Positions 41,510 to 48,627 of a DNA stretch of 64,000 nt are shown one piece after another (the first letter of the stretch is position 1; each line of letters starts with the position of its first letter). The translations under genes and the position numbers were made by a program. The notes under the pieces are model-generated. The model saw nothing but the letters and a program-made list of their open reading frames with translations, did no database searches and was not told where the DNA came from. Source of the stretch: CAXRDE01 sp964229355 (GTDB lineage Bacteria > Cyanobacteriota > Sericytochromatia > UBA7694); contig CAXRDE010000019.1 in NCBI GenBank assembly GCA_964229355.1, positions 550,713-614,712 of the forward strand. Direction: 5' to 3'.

Positions 41510-41997
41510 AAAAATAGCTCCATTTCGACGGTGTCAAAGTACGCGCCATGGAGCTTGCGGTAATGGCGAATGCCTCCCATTTCTTGAAAACCAAACTTTC
41601 GGTAAAGAGAAATGGCTGCCGGATTGTTGCTGTACACCGATAACTCCACCTTTTCGATGCCAATGCGCTGCGCGTGGGCAAGAGCCTGTTCGAGCAATTG
41701 GCTCCCCAGGCCCTGTCCACGGGCTTCTGACACAAGGCCCATGCCCAAAAATCCCCGGTGCGCCAGTCGCTCGTTTTGGGGGCGGGTAATGTCTGCCCAA
41801 CCGATCACCTGTTGGTCTTGTACCGCGTAATAATTGGGCCACTGTAAGCGAATGAGCTTTTCTTGAAAAGCCTGCACCTCTTCAAGGGGGGGAGCCTCGG
41901 TTTTTTCGATGTAAATCTCTTCTCGGGCCACCCGGTCCAGTGCCTTGTGAAGGCTGGGGATGAGTGCGGTCTGGGCGTAGAGAATCTCAATGCTCAT
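41506..41997 (-). CDS. GNAT-family N-acetyltransferase
   Basis: 163 residues with the acetyl-CoA loop VSEARGQGLGSQLLEQAL, then VELSVYSNNPAAISLYRKFGFQEMG and a C-terminal VEMEL strand. It transfers an acetyl group to an amine; the substrate cannot be told from sequence. Standalone gene. Confidence 0.9.
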   Translation of the reverse strand: MSIEILYAQTALIPSLHKALDRVAREEIYIEKTEAPPLEEVQAFQEKLIRLQWPNYYAVQDQQVIGWADITRPQNERLAHRGFLGMGLVSEARGQGLGSQLLEQALAHAQRIGIEKVELSVYSNNPAAISLYRKFGFQEMGGIRHYRKLHGAYFDTVEMELFF

Positions 41998-42024
41998 GGT
42001 CTTGACCTCAGGACTTTTTGTTCT

Positions 42025-42939
42025 CTATTCTGCCATACAATTTTTGACCGTCAAGTTTCCGACCCCCAGGGTTTCACTGTCACTTACGAGGAGGAGCCCA
42101 TAGCGCCCCGGCGTAAGGTCCAGGGTTTTCTCGGGCTTTTTGAGATCTTGAAGCTTGTCCTGGAGCTGAAAGCGGTAAGTGGTGGGGCTGCCCGTGGCAA
42201 ACTGCAATTCTGCCAGCTGTACATGCTCACCAAAAAGTGGCGGTACCTTGACCTCGACGGGATCAGGGCGCTTTATGTACAGGGCATAGGTGTCGTTATT
42301 GCTCAGCTGCGCGCTGACGGTGACTTCATCGCCGCTACACACACTTGTGGGACTCAATTTCAGAAAGGTATGGCTCACAGAAGGCGTTATTTCGGTGGTG
42401 GGAGTAAACGGGCTGGGGGTGGCTGTTTCCTGGCAGGGGGTGATCAGTAACTCCCGTTCGGCCTGTTCTGTGCCGTTTGCGCTTTGCAAACTCAGGGTGT
42501 AGACCCCTCTGGGGTAAGGACTGCTATCAAAGCCAGAGAAAATTTGGGTATCTCCGGCCACTTTGTGGGTGCCCAGATTGATGCGGTGGCCACTTTCCTG
42601 ATGTTGAAGTGTGAGGGTGGTGCAGGTGCCTGGTGTAAATTGAAAGGCACGGACATGCACGTAGGGATTGTGACAGGTATTTTCGAGGTTCGCCTGTAAA
42701 TAGGGCACCCCGGTTTCAATATCCTCCGGCCAATACAGAGAAGATCCAGGTGCAGGCATGGGAATGTTTTCACTGAGATTGTCTTCGCACAGGGCTGAAC
42801 GGGTTGTGGGCGTTGGCGCGCTGGGTTGTGTCTCGCTGGGTATTCGTCCACCTGAAAGCGTGGCTGGGCTACAACTTAAGAGACCCAAAAGGCAGAAAGT
42901 AGGACAGATTTTTTTACTTAGATAAGGGTTGATAGGCAT
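42025..42939 (-). CDS. Lipoprotein of unknown function (Ig-like?)
   Basis: 304 residues. The signal sequence ends in lipobox LLSC (Cys at about 23). The mature part is beta-rich with several Cys (one repeated pattern FxPGTCTTLTL / LSPTSVCSGDEVTV), suggesting two Ig-like or CARDB-like domains. ATG 42939 has GGGGAGA 8 nt upstream and overlaps the end of the previous gene by 26 nt, so the two lipoproteins are co-expressed. Function unknown. Confidence 0.72.
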   Translation of the reverse strand: MPINPYLSKKICPTFCLLGLLSCSPATLSGGRIPSETQPSAPTPTTRSALCEDNLSENIPMPAPGSSLYWPEDIETGVPYLQANLENTCHNPYVHVRAFQFTPGTCTTLTLQHQESGHRINLGTHKVAGDTQIFSGFDSSPYPRGVYTLSLQSANGTEQAERELLITPCQETATPSPFTPTTEITPSVSHTFLKLSPTSVCSGDEVTVSAQLSNNDTYALYIKRPDPVEVKVPPLFGEHVQLAELQFATGSPTTYRFQLQDKLQDLKKPEKTLDLTPGRYGLLLVSDSETLGVGNLTVKNCMAE

Positions 42940-44284
42940 GAACCATTCTCCCCAAAACCTCTGCGGTGCAATCCGAACTCTGGCACGCTTTTGTGCCGCT
43001 CTGACTCCAAAGGATTAGGCCCAGACCCTCTTCAGAAAGTCCCACATCCATATAACCAATAAGGCCCTCGGCCACAGTGAATTTTTCCCCCACGGGTTTA
43101 TGGTCTTTTAGGCTCTGGGTAAAAATGCTGGCCATGAAGTTCATGACGTTCTGCGGTTGATACCCTTCTTTCCAGACCAGTAATCCTTCTCCAGTTTCAT
43201 CCAATGAGAGACTTGTCAAAGAAGCGCGACTCTCTGGAACCATGGGGATGAGGTGTTTCTGGGTCAGGGCGTAATCATTGATGGAATGGAGCTGTAGTTC
43301 ACTGTTTTCAATGTCTTCAATGACGAGGAGTCCTTTTCCAGGCTCCGAAAACGCCAGCGTTTCGATTTCCATCGTTTGCGCAAGGGAAATGGGGCCAATG
43401 ACTTTTAACGCTGAGTCTGAGTCAGCCGTTCCTAAATAGAGGTCATTGCGTTCTGACTCACGAACGGTCCAGGACATGGCCGGGGGCGAAGTATCATAAA
43501 CCCGAAAATTTGCTGCTCCCTGGGGGTGCACAAGAGACCTTTCAACGGTTGTGTAATCTTCAATGGACTCCGCGTAGACAGCCTCTTTACACTTTGCGGG
43601 AAAAATACCGATAGCGAAACCATTGCCCTTACGATCAATAAAGGGCTGATTTCTGTATACCAGGTCAAAAGAGTGGGTTGTGCTGGTTTTGTGATTCGTC
43701 ATTTCCACCACATCTACCTTGTTCAGGGGTAATGTCTCACAGCCTTCCCATGTTTTATCGCCAAAGTCATGACCAACGAGAAGACGTCCTGTGCCAGTGG
43801 TGTCTACATCAACCTCGAGTAAGCCGCCACCCGATTTACCAAAAATAATCTCCTGGGTTTGAAAGTCTTCTACTTTAAAGAGTTGTATCCCCCCCCCTCC
43901 TCCTCTCCAACCAAAAGTCTGAATGGTCGTTAGTGCACTCCCCTGACCTTTTTCGTCTACAAACCAAAAAGACTTCCTTGATCGGGCCTGGTTGTCGCCG
44001 AGCTGACGGTGAGGCTTAAAGCCTGAAAACGCCATGCCTGCAGGAAAGCTCAGAGCCCACATGACGACCCCACTGCCATCTTTTTCAATTCTGTTCACCG
44101 AAAAAGCGTTGCCTGCCTCAGGAATATGCTGCCAGAAGCCCAGATGCATATTGCTGTAGGCGGACTCCGGAAAGTCGGGCCCCGTGTTTTTTGACTGTTC
44201 TCCAAAAGACGCCATTGGGGGCGCTGAGCATGACAAGAGAAAGAGGGAAAGGGTTGTAAGTAAACGGATGCAATCTGTTTTCAT
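42914..44284 (-). CDS. Lipoprotein of unknown function with a 9-G homopolymer in the coding region
   Basis: 456 residues. Lipobox LLSC (Cys at about 19). The mature protein is beta-rich with repeated SLDETGEGLLVW, LSEEGLGLILW and GSGVVMWA motifs, like a propeller of WxG-type blades. No family recognised. The frame passes through nine G residues (43889-43897, minus strand) encoding part of RGGGGGIQ, a possible slippage site. TATGCT with an extended TGC lies 6 nt before the ATG. Confidence 0.72.
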   Translation of the reverse strand: MKTDCIRLLTTLSLFLLSCSAPPMASFGEQSKNTGPDFPESAYSNMHLGFWQHIPEAGNAFSVNRIEKDGSGVVMWALSFPAGMAFSGFKPHRQLGDNQARSRKSFWFVDEKGQGSALTTIQTFGWRGGGGGIQLFKVEDFQTQEIIFGKSGGGLLEVDVDTTGTGRLLVGHDFGDKTWEGCETLPLNKVDVVEMTNHKTSTTHSFDLVYRNQPFIDRKGNGFAIGIFPAKCKEAVYAESIEDYTTVERSLVHPQGAANFRVYDTSPPAMSWTVRESERNDLYLGTADSDSALKVIGPISLAQTMEIETLAFSEPGKGLLVIEDIENSELQLHSINDYALTQKHLIPMVPESRASLTSLSLDETGEGLLVWKEGYQPQNVMNFMASIFTQSLKDHKPVGEKFTVAEGLIGYMDVGLSEEGLGLILWSQSGTKACQSSDCTAEVLGRMVHAYQPLSK

Positions 44285-44290
44285 GCCCTT

Positions 44291-44299
44291 AGCATAGCA
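44291..44299 (-). promoter_or_regulatory. Extended -10 6 nt before the lipoprotein ATG
   Basis: Minus strand TGCTATGCT; hexamer 44296-44291, 6 nt, ATG 44284. AAGGGC between them could alternatively act as a weak ribosome binding site. Confidence 0.4.
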
Positions 44300-44377
44300 T
44301 GAAATTTACAATAAAATCATTTGTTTTATAAAGATTTTAATTGATAAAGCTTTGTCCATCAACCTTTGGCGGTCAGC

Positions 44378-44902
44378 CTATTTAGATTTATCGTGAATGA
44401 GAGCTGTCCCTATGCAAAGGTGCTTTTGCACGTGTTTTGCGCAATGGTCGGGTGTATATAAGTCGGTATCGACAGTCAGATCGTAAGGCAGACTGTAGAC
44501 AATGTCGTACTGAGCACGAGCGGTGCCGGGTTTTCGGTCTTTGCGCGCGCTTTCTCTGGCTTCTATTGTTTTGAGCGATGCTTTCACTTGCACGACGTAA
44601 GTGGGCCAACCCGCTAACGCGTTGGCCACTGCATTGAACCAGGCCTTTGAATGCAGTACATGGTCCACCACCATAAAGGGGATGTGCGCGGCCATGGCGC
44701 CTAAAGCCTCGTGAAACGCTGATATCCCTGTGTTGACGTGCTGAAAGTCGTCTTCGTTATCGAAGTTTAAACCCAACGGTAAACTTTTTTCTAAAAAATT
44801 GTCGATGCCAAACAAAAAGTAAGGCTCGGGCAAGGTTTTACGTAACGCCTCTGCCAGACTTGATTTACCGGAGCTAGAGGTGCCGTTGAGTAAGATAATC
44901 AT
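44378..44902 (-). CDS. Chloramphenicol phosphotransferase-like (CPT) P-loop kinase
   Basis: 174 residues. P-loop GTSSSGKSS (7-15) at the very N-terminus, followed by GIDNFLE and a VVDHVLHS Walker-B-like strand, then KASLKTIEARESARKDRKPG as the lid. This is the CPT-like family named after the Streptomyces enzyme; most members have unknown small-molecule substrates, so resistance should not be assumed. It starts 5 nt after the TraB-family gene, so the two are co-transcribed. Confidence 0.87.
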   Translation of the reverse strand: MIILLNGTSSSGKSSLAEALRKTLPEPYFLFGIDNFLEKSLPLGLNFDNEDDFQHVNTGISAFHEALGAMAAHIPFMVVDHVLHSKAWFNAVANALAGWPTYVVQVKASLKTIEARESARKDRKPGTARAQYDIVYSLPYDLTVDTDLYTPDHCAKHVQKHLCIGTALIHDKSK

Positions 44903-44907
44903 GGGTT

Positions 44908-46116
44908 TTACTTGCCAAATACGTTGTCAATTAGCCAGCCATAGCCCACAAAGGTACCAATAGAGCTACCCACACTGGAGAGAATAAACACCAGTAAAAT
45001 ACGGGTGACCTGGTTGTTCCACCAGCCTTTGGCGGTCAGAATGGCCTCAGGCAAGTCTTCAAAGGCCTCCACGGTGGGGCGACGCACCAGGGCCTCTACA
45101 AGCCCAGACACATATCCCACACCAATCAGGGGGTTCAGTGAGGTAATGGGGGCGGCAATAAAGGAGGCGATAATGGTCAGGGGGTGTCCAAAGGCAATGA
45201 GGGCACCCAGAGCGGCCAGTCCGCCATTGACCACAATCCAGCCTATAATCCCGTTCATGCCCCGCGCCAGCGCGGTGCTGGGATCACCCTTTAAGAAGCC
45301 TGCCACCAACAAGACCATGACCACCAGGGGAATGGCCCATTTGAGCAGGGTGGTCCAGGGAGAAGGGTTGGGCAGACGGTCCAGCTCGTTCATATCGATG
45401 GTGGTGTCGTTCCAGTGTTTCATCATGCCGGGCACATGGCCGGCCCCCACCACGGCGAGCAGTTTTTGGCCGGGGGCCTGGCGGATTTTTTCCACCATGT
45501 AGAGATCGCGCTCGTCGATCAAACGCTCTTTGACGCCGGGCAGTTGGTCGCCCATTTCTTGCAAGAGCATTTCTAAGGCGCCTTTTTCTTTGAGGGCCTC
45601 AATGTGTGCTTCAGAGACGTCTTCTTCCTCTTCAAAGAGGCCTAACAAAATCTGATTAAAGAGTTTCATTTTGGTCCAAAAACCCATCAGGCCCCAGACC
45701 CGTTGCAAGGTGGTGCGCACCTCGCGATCGATGGTGGCCACTTCTGCGTTTTGGGCTTTGGCTTCGTCAATAGCTGCCTGCATTTCAAGACCAGGGGTGA
45801 CGTTCATGTCTTTGGCCATGCGCCGCTGAATGGACGACAACATAAAGTTGAGAAACAGCACAAAGGTACGCTTTTGTTTAATAACCTGAACAATGTCGGT
45901 CTTCTTCCAGGCGTCAGGGTTGAGTAGTGTCTGATAACGGGTATTGCAGAGCTCGACGCACACCGTATCGGGCTGCTCTTTTTGGATCATTTCGGTGACA
46001 AGATCGGCACTGGCCTGAGAAATATGGGCGGTACCTATTAAAATAACTTCGCGGTCGCCCTGTTGTAAACGGTAGACGGGTTCGGTCGGATGGAGTGATG
46101 TTTCGGCTGCGGACAT
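44908..46116 (-). CDS. TraB/PrgY family membrane protein
   Basis: 402 residues. The N-terminal TraB domain (VILIGTAHISQASADLV, ERLIDERDLYMVEKI, VVGAGHVPGM) is shared with GumN/Tiki-like metalloproteases, with a His in GTAH and one in GAGH. The C-terminal ~150 residues hold about four transmembrane helices. PrgY/TraB limits pheromone activity in enterococci; elsewhere the substrate is unknown. GAGGTAAG precedes the ATG, and an extended -10 TGCTAAAAT lies at 46135-46143, giving its own promoter just after rsgA. Confidence 0.88.
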   Translation of the reverse strand: MSAAETSLHPTEPVYRLQQGDREVILIGTAHISQASADLVTEMIQKEQPDTVCVELCNTRYQTLLNPDAWKKTDIVQVIKQKRTFVLFLNFMLSSIQRRMAKDMNVTPGLEMQAAIDEAKAQNAEVATIDREVRTTLQRVWGLMGFWTKMKLFNQILLGLFEEEEDVSEAHIEALKEKGALEMLLQEMGDQLPGVKERLIDERDLYMVEKIRQAPGQKLLAVVGAGHVPGMMKHWNDTTIDMNELDRLPNPSPWTTLLKWAIPLVVMVLLVAGFLKGDPSTALARGMNGIIGWIVVNGGLAALGALIAFGHPLTIIASFIAAPITSLNPLIGVGYVSGLVEALVRRPTVEAFEDLPEAILTAKGWWNNQVTRILLVFILSSVGSSIGTFVGYGWLIDNVFGK

Positions 46117-46134
46117 GAACTTACCTCGGCTGGT

Positions 46135-46143
46135 ATTTTAGCA
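46135..46143 (-). promoter_or_regulatory. Extended -10 (TGCTAAAAT) of the TraB/CPT operon
   Basis: Minus-strand TGCTAAAAT, 18 nt before ATG 46116, in the 29-bp gap after rsgA. Confidence 0.5.
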
Positions 46144-46145
46144 CT

Positions 46146-47228
46146 TTAGATGCGCCATTCGTCAGGGTTCATGGCTTCTAAGCTCTCTTCATCGAAATCA
46201 GACCAATTGCTGATTTGTTCAATCACCTGTTTTTGGGTGCGGCGGCTGCGGGCCCGGCCCTCGGTGCCCAGTTTGAGTACGCTTTCTTTGCGGTTCTTGC
46301 CCACGGCGCGCTTGGTGAGCCCCTCGTCCTTGGTGGAGCTGTCGCGGCGTTGCTTGTACAGGGTTTTGACCTCTTCGAGCAGGCGCAAATAGTTGTAGTA
46401 GCGCTCTGAGTCCGTGTCAATGTGGGCTTTGATGGCGCAGCCGTCTTCGTGGTCATGCAGGCAGTCGTCAAATTCGCACTGGCCCAGATAGGGTTCAAAC
46501 TCCGGGTAATAGGTGCTTAACTCGGCCCGATCAATGGGCGGCAGCTTCACATTTGAGAAGCCGGGGCTATCGGCCACCCAGCCCACTTCACCATCATGAT
46601 GCACCTTGTGCAAAGACACGTGGCGCGTGGTGTGCTTGCCCACGCCAATTTTTTCGTTGACTTCGCCGGTGACCATGTCGATGTCGGGGTTGAGGGCGTT
46701 CACCAATGAGGACTTGCCCACCCCCGAGGCCCCGGCCAAAATGGTGACCTGATCCACGAGGATTTCTTTGAGGGTGTCTAAACCTTCACCGCTTTCAGCG
46801 GACACAAACACCAGGGGAAACACCCCGTACTCTTCTTCGATCCATTCCCGCAGTTCTTCGTCAATAAGGTCGGCCTTGTTGACACAAATGACCGGCTGAA
46901 GCTTTTCATAGAGCATACACAGCAAGAGGCGATCCACCAGCATGGCGTTAAAGTCAGGGTTAAGACCTGACATGACCAGCAGCACCAGGTCCACATTGGC
47001 CACGGCGGGTTTTTTGAGGGCACTGGTGCGCCGTAAAATTTCGCTAATGACAGGGCGCTCTTCGTGCAGATCTTCGAGCCGTACCCGATCGCCCACGCGA
47101 ATGGTTCGCCCGCCTTTTTTGAGGTTGGCGCGCATGGTGCACAAATACTCCGTGCCTTCGAAGGCCACGGAGTAAAAGTTGGCCTCTTGCTTAATGACTA
47201 AGCCAGCCTGATTTTTGGGCATGCTCAT
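46146..47228 (-). CDS. rsgA: Ribosome small-subunit-dependent GTPase A
   Basis: 360 residues. Circularly permuted GTPase: an OB fold at the N-terminus, G4 NKADLID, G5-like VSAESGEG, then the P-loop GASGVGKSSLVNAL, G2 KHTTRHVSLH and G3 DSPGFSN. The zinc finger CEFDDCLHDHEDGCAIK follows. The final ~50 residues are a basic extension. RsgA assists late 30S assembly. Its ATG overlaps the rlmN stop (ATGA), placing two ribosome-maturation genes in one unit. Confidence 0.94.
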   Translation of the reverse strand: MSMPKNQAGLVIKQEANFYSVAFEGTEYLCTMRANLKKGGRTIRVGDRVRLEDLHEERPVISEILRRTSALKKPAVANVDLVLLVMSGLNPDFNAMLVDRLLLCMLYEKLQPVICVNKADLIDEELREWIEEEYGVFPLVFVSAESGEGLDTLKEILVDQVTILAGASGVGKSSLVNALNPDIDMVTGEVNEKIGVGKHTTRHVSLHKVHHDGEVGWVADSPGFSNVKLPPIDRAELSTYYPEFEPYLGQCEFDDCLHDHEDGCAIKAHIDTDSERYYNYLRLLEEVKTLYKQRRDSSTKDEGLTKRAVGKNRKESVLKLGTEGRARSRRTQKQVIEQISNWSDFDEESLEAMNPDEWRI

Positions 47229-48328
47229 ACGCTGGCAGGCACGGTGCGTAAGACCTTCTCGCTGGGGTTTTCGTCGGCGTAAACCCGCAATTGCCCGCAG
47301 GCTGCCATGTCGTCCTGGCCGTGGTTGTGGCGAATATTCACCGGGAAACCTTCGTTTTCAAGCACCCGTTGAAACTCCACAATTTGTTTGCGGGGGGGTG
47401 CCTGGAATTTGCTGCCCACAGGGTTATAGGCAATGAGGTTAATGTGGCAGTGAATGCCTTTGAGGGCTTTGGCCAATTGGCGGGCGTCTTCGACGCTGGC
47501 GTTGCGGCCTTCGAGCATGGTGTACTCAAAGGTGACCCGTCGCTTGGTGATGTTGGCGTAGTCGCGGGCGGCGGCCAGCAGTTCTTTAACGGTGTATTTT
47601 TTGTTGATGGGCACCAGATAGTCACGGGTGTCGTGATCCACGCTGTGCAATGAAATCGCCAGGTTGTAGTCCCGCTTTTCTTTCATCAGGGCCTGGATTT
47701 TGGGAATAATCCCTGAGGTGGAAATGGTAATGCGGCGCAAGCCAATGCCCAATTGTTTGTTGATGATTTGAATGCTGGCGAGCAAATTGTCGTAATTGAG
47801 CAGGGGCTCACCCATGCCCATAAAAACAATGCGCGAAATGCGGTCGTGGGGGCTGAATTCAGAGACCTGGCCTTTGGATACCGCCAGCTGCATGATCAAG
47901 AACTGGTCGACGATTTCTGCCACGCTCAGGTTGCGACGAAAGCCGCTCAGGCCGGTGGCGCAAAAAGGGCAGCCGACGGTGCAACCCACCTGAGATGACA
48001 GGCAGGCGGTGAGGTGATTGTCCTGGACAATGGTCACGCACTCGACTTTTTGGCCGTCGGCGAGTTCAATCAAGAATTTGGTGGTGCCATCGTTGGCTTG
48101 AATCACCTGATAAGTGCTATTGGGGGATACAACGGCGGTTTCGGCCAGGGCGGTGCGAAAGTTTTTGCTCAGGTCAGTCATTTCTTCAATGCTGCGCGCA
48201 CCTTTTTCATAAAGCCATTTTTTAATCTGGGTGGCGCGAAAGGGTTTTTCACCCATCTCCGTCACAAGGGTCTGAATTTCGGTGGGACTCATGCCCACTA
48301 AGATGTGTTTGTTCGGTGTGTTTTTCAT
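47225..48328 (-). CDS. rlmN: 23S rRNA/tRNA adenine-C2 methyltransferase
   Basis: 367 residues from ATG 48328; ATG 48334 and a longer frame to 48409 also exist. Radical SAM enzyme with the cluster motif CTVGCPFC preceded by ACLSSQVG, and the conserved GMGEPLLN, ISTSGI and SLH motifs. The C-terminal Cys in DDMAACGQL is the methyl-carrying residue of the family. It methylates A2503 of 23S rRNA and A37 of some tRNAs. TACAAT ends 6 nt before ATG 48328, and there is no ribosome binding site, which supports this start. Its beginning overlaps the 3' end of the small 2Fe-2S gene by 80 nt. Confidence 0.93.
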   Translation of the reverse strand: MKNTPNKHILVGMSPTEIQTLVTEMGEKPFRATQIKKWLYEKGARSIEEMTDLSKNFRTALAETAVVSPNSTYQVIQANDGTTKFLIELADGQKVECVTIVQDNHLTACLSSQVGCTVGCPFCATGLSGFRRNLSVAEIVDQFLIMQLAVSKGQVSEFSPHDRISRIVFMGMGEPLLNYDNLLASIQIINKQLGIGLRRITISTSGIIPKIQALMKEKRDYNLAISLHSVDHDTRDYLVPINKKYTVKELLAAARDYANITKRRVTFEYTMLEGRNASVEDARQLAKALKGIHCHINLIAYNPVGSKFQAPPRKQIVEFQRVLENEGFPVNIRHNHGQDDMAACGQLRVYADENPSEKVLRTVPASV

Positions 48329-48557
48329 ACTCATATTGTAGCGCACACGGGTCCGGTGCCGTGATAATCTCGTGAAAAATGGTTTCGCCTGTGTGTAACA
48401 TGCGGGCAATGTAGGGGAGGCAGAGACCGCATTTTTGGCCGAAGGTCGCGTGCTGAGCCAGGGCGTTTAAGGTCTGACACTGGTGCTGGTCAGCAACGTT
48501 TTTGAGTTCCTGAAAAGACCGACGAAAACAGAGGCAGCGGTCAATACATATACCCAT
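48249..48557 (-). CDS. Small BFD-like (2Fe-2S)-binding protein
   Basis: 102 residues from ATG 48557 (TTG 48566 also in frame). The first ~65 residues match bacterioferritin-associated-ferredoxin-like proteins: CLCF with Cys8 and Cys10, then TLNALAQHATFGQKCGLC with Cys43 and Cys46, and LPYIARMLHTGETIFHEI. These four Cys bind one 2Fe-2S cluster. The final ~35 residues have no family match and overlap the start of rlmN, also on the minus strand, in another frame. It is a real gene by its motif set despite the overlap. Possible roles are iron release or supplying electrons to the neighbouring radical SAM enzyme; the latter is inference. Confidence 0.75.
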   Translation of the reverse strand: MGICIDRCLCFRRSFQELKNVADQHQCQTLNALAQHATFGQKCGLCLPYIARMLHTGETIFHEIITAPDPCALQYEYEKHTEQTHLSGHESHRNSDPCDGDG

Positions 48558-48585
48558 GAAACCCAAGACTTTCCTACACTTTGCG

Positions 48586-48594
48586 TGCTAAACT
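48586..48594 (+). promoter_or_regulatory. Extended -10 of the histidine kinase gene
   Basis: TGCTAAACT, about 33 nt before ATG 48628; no clear -35. Confidence 0.4.
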
Positions 48595-48627
48595 TTGAAC
48601 AGTCATTCTAAACCACGACACAAGGCC

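Noticed and set aside
44378..44902. Calling the CPT-like kinase an antibiotic-resistance gene
   Set aside because: Most CPT-like proteins have no shown chloramphenicol activity and nothing nearby suggests resistance.
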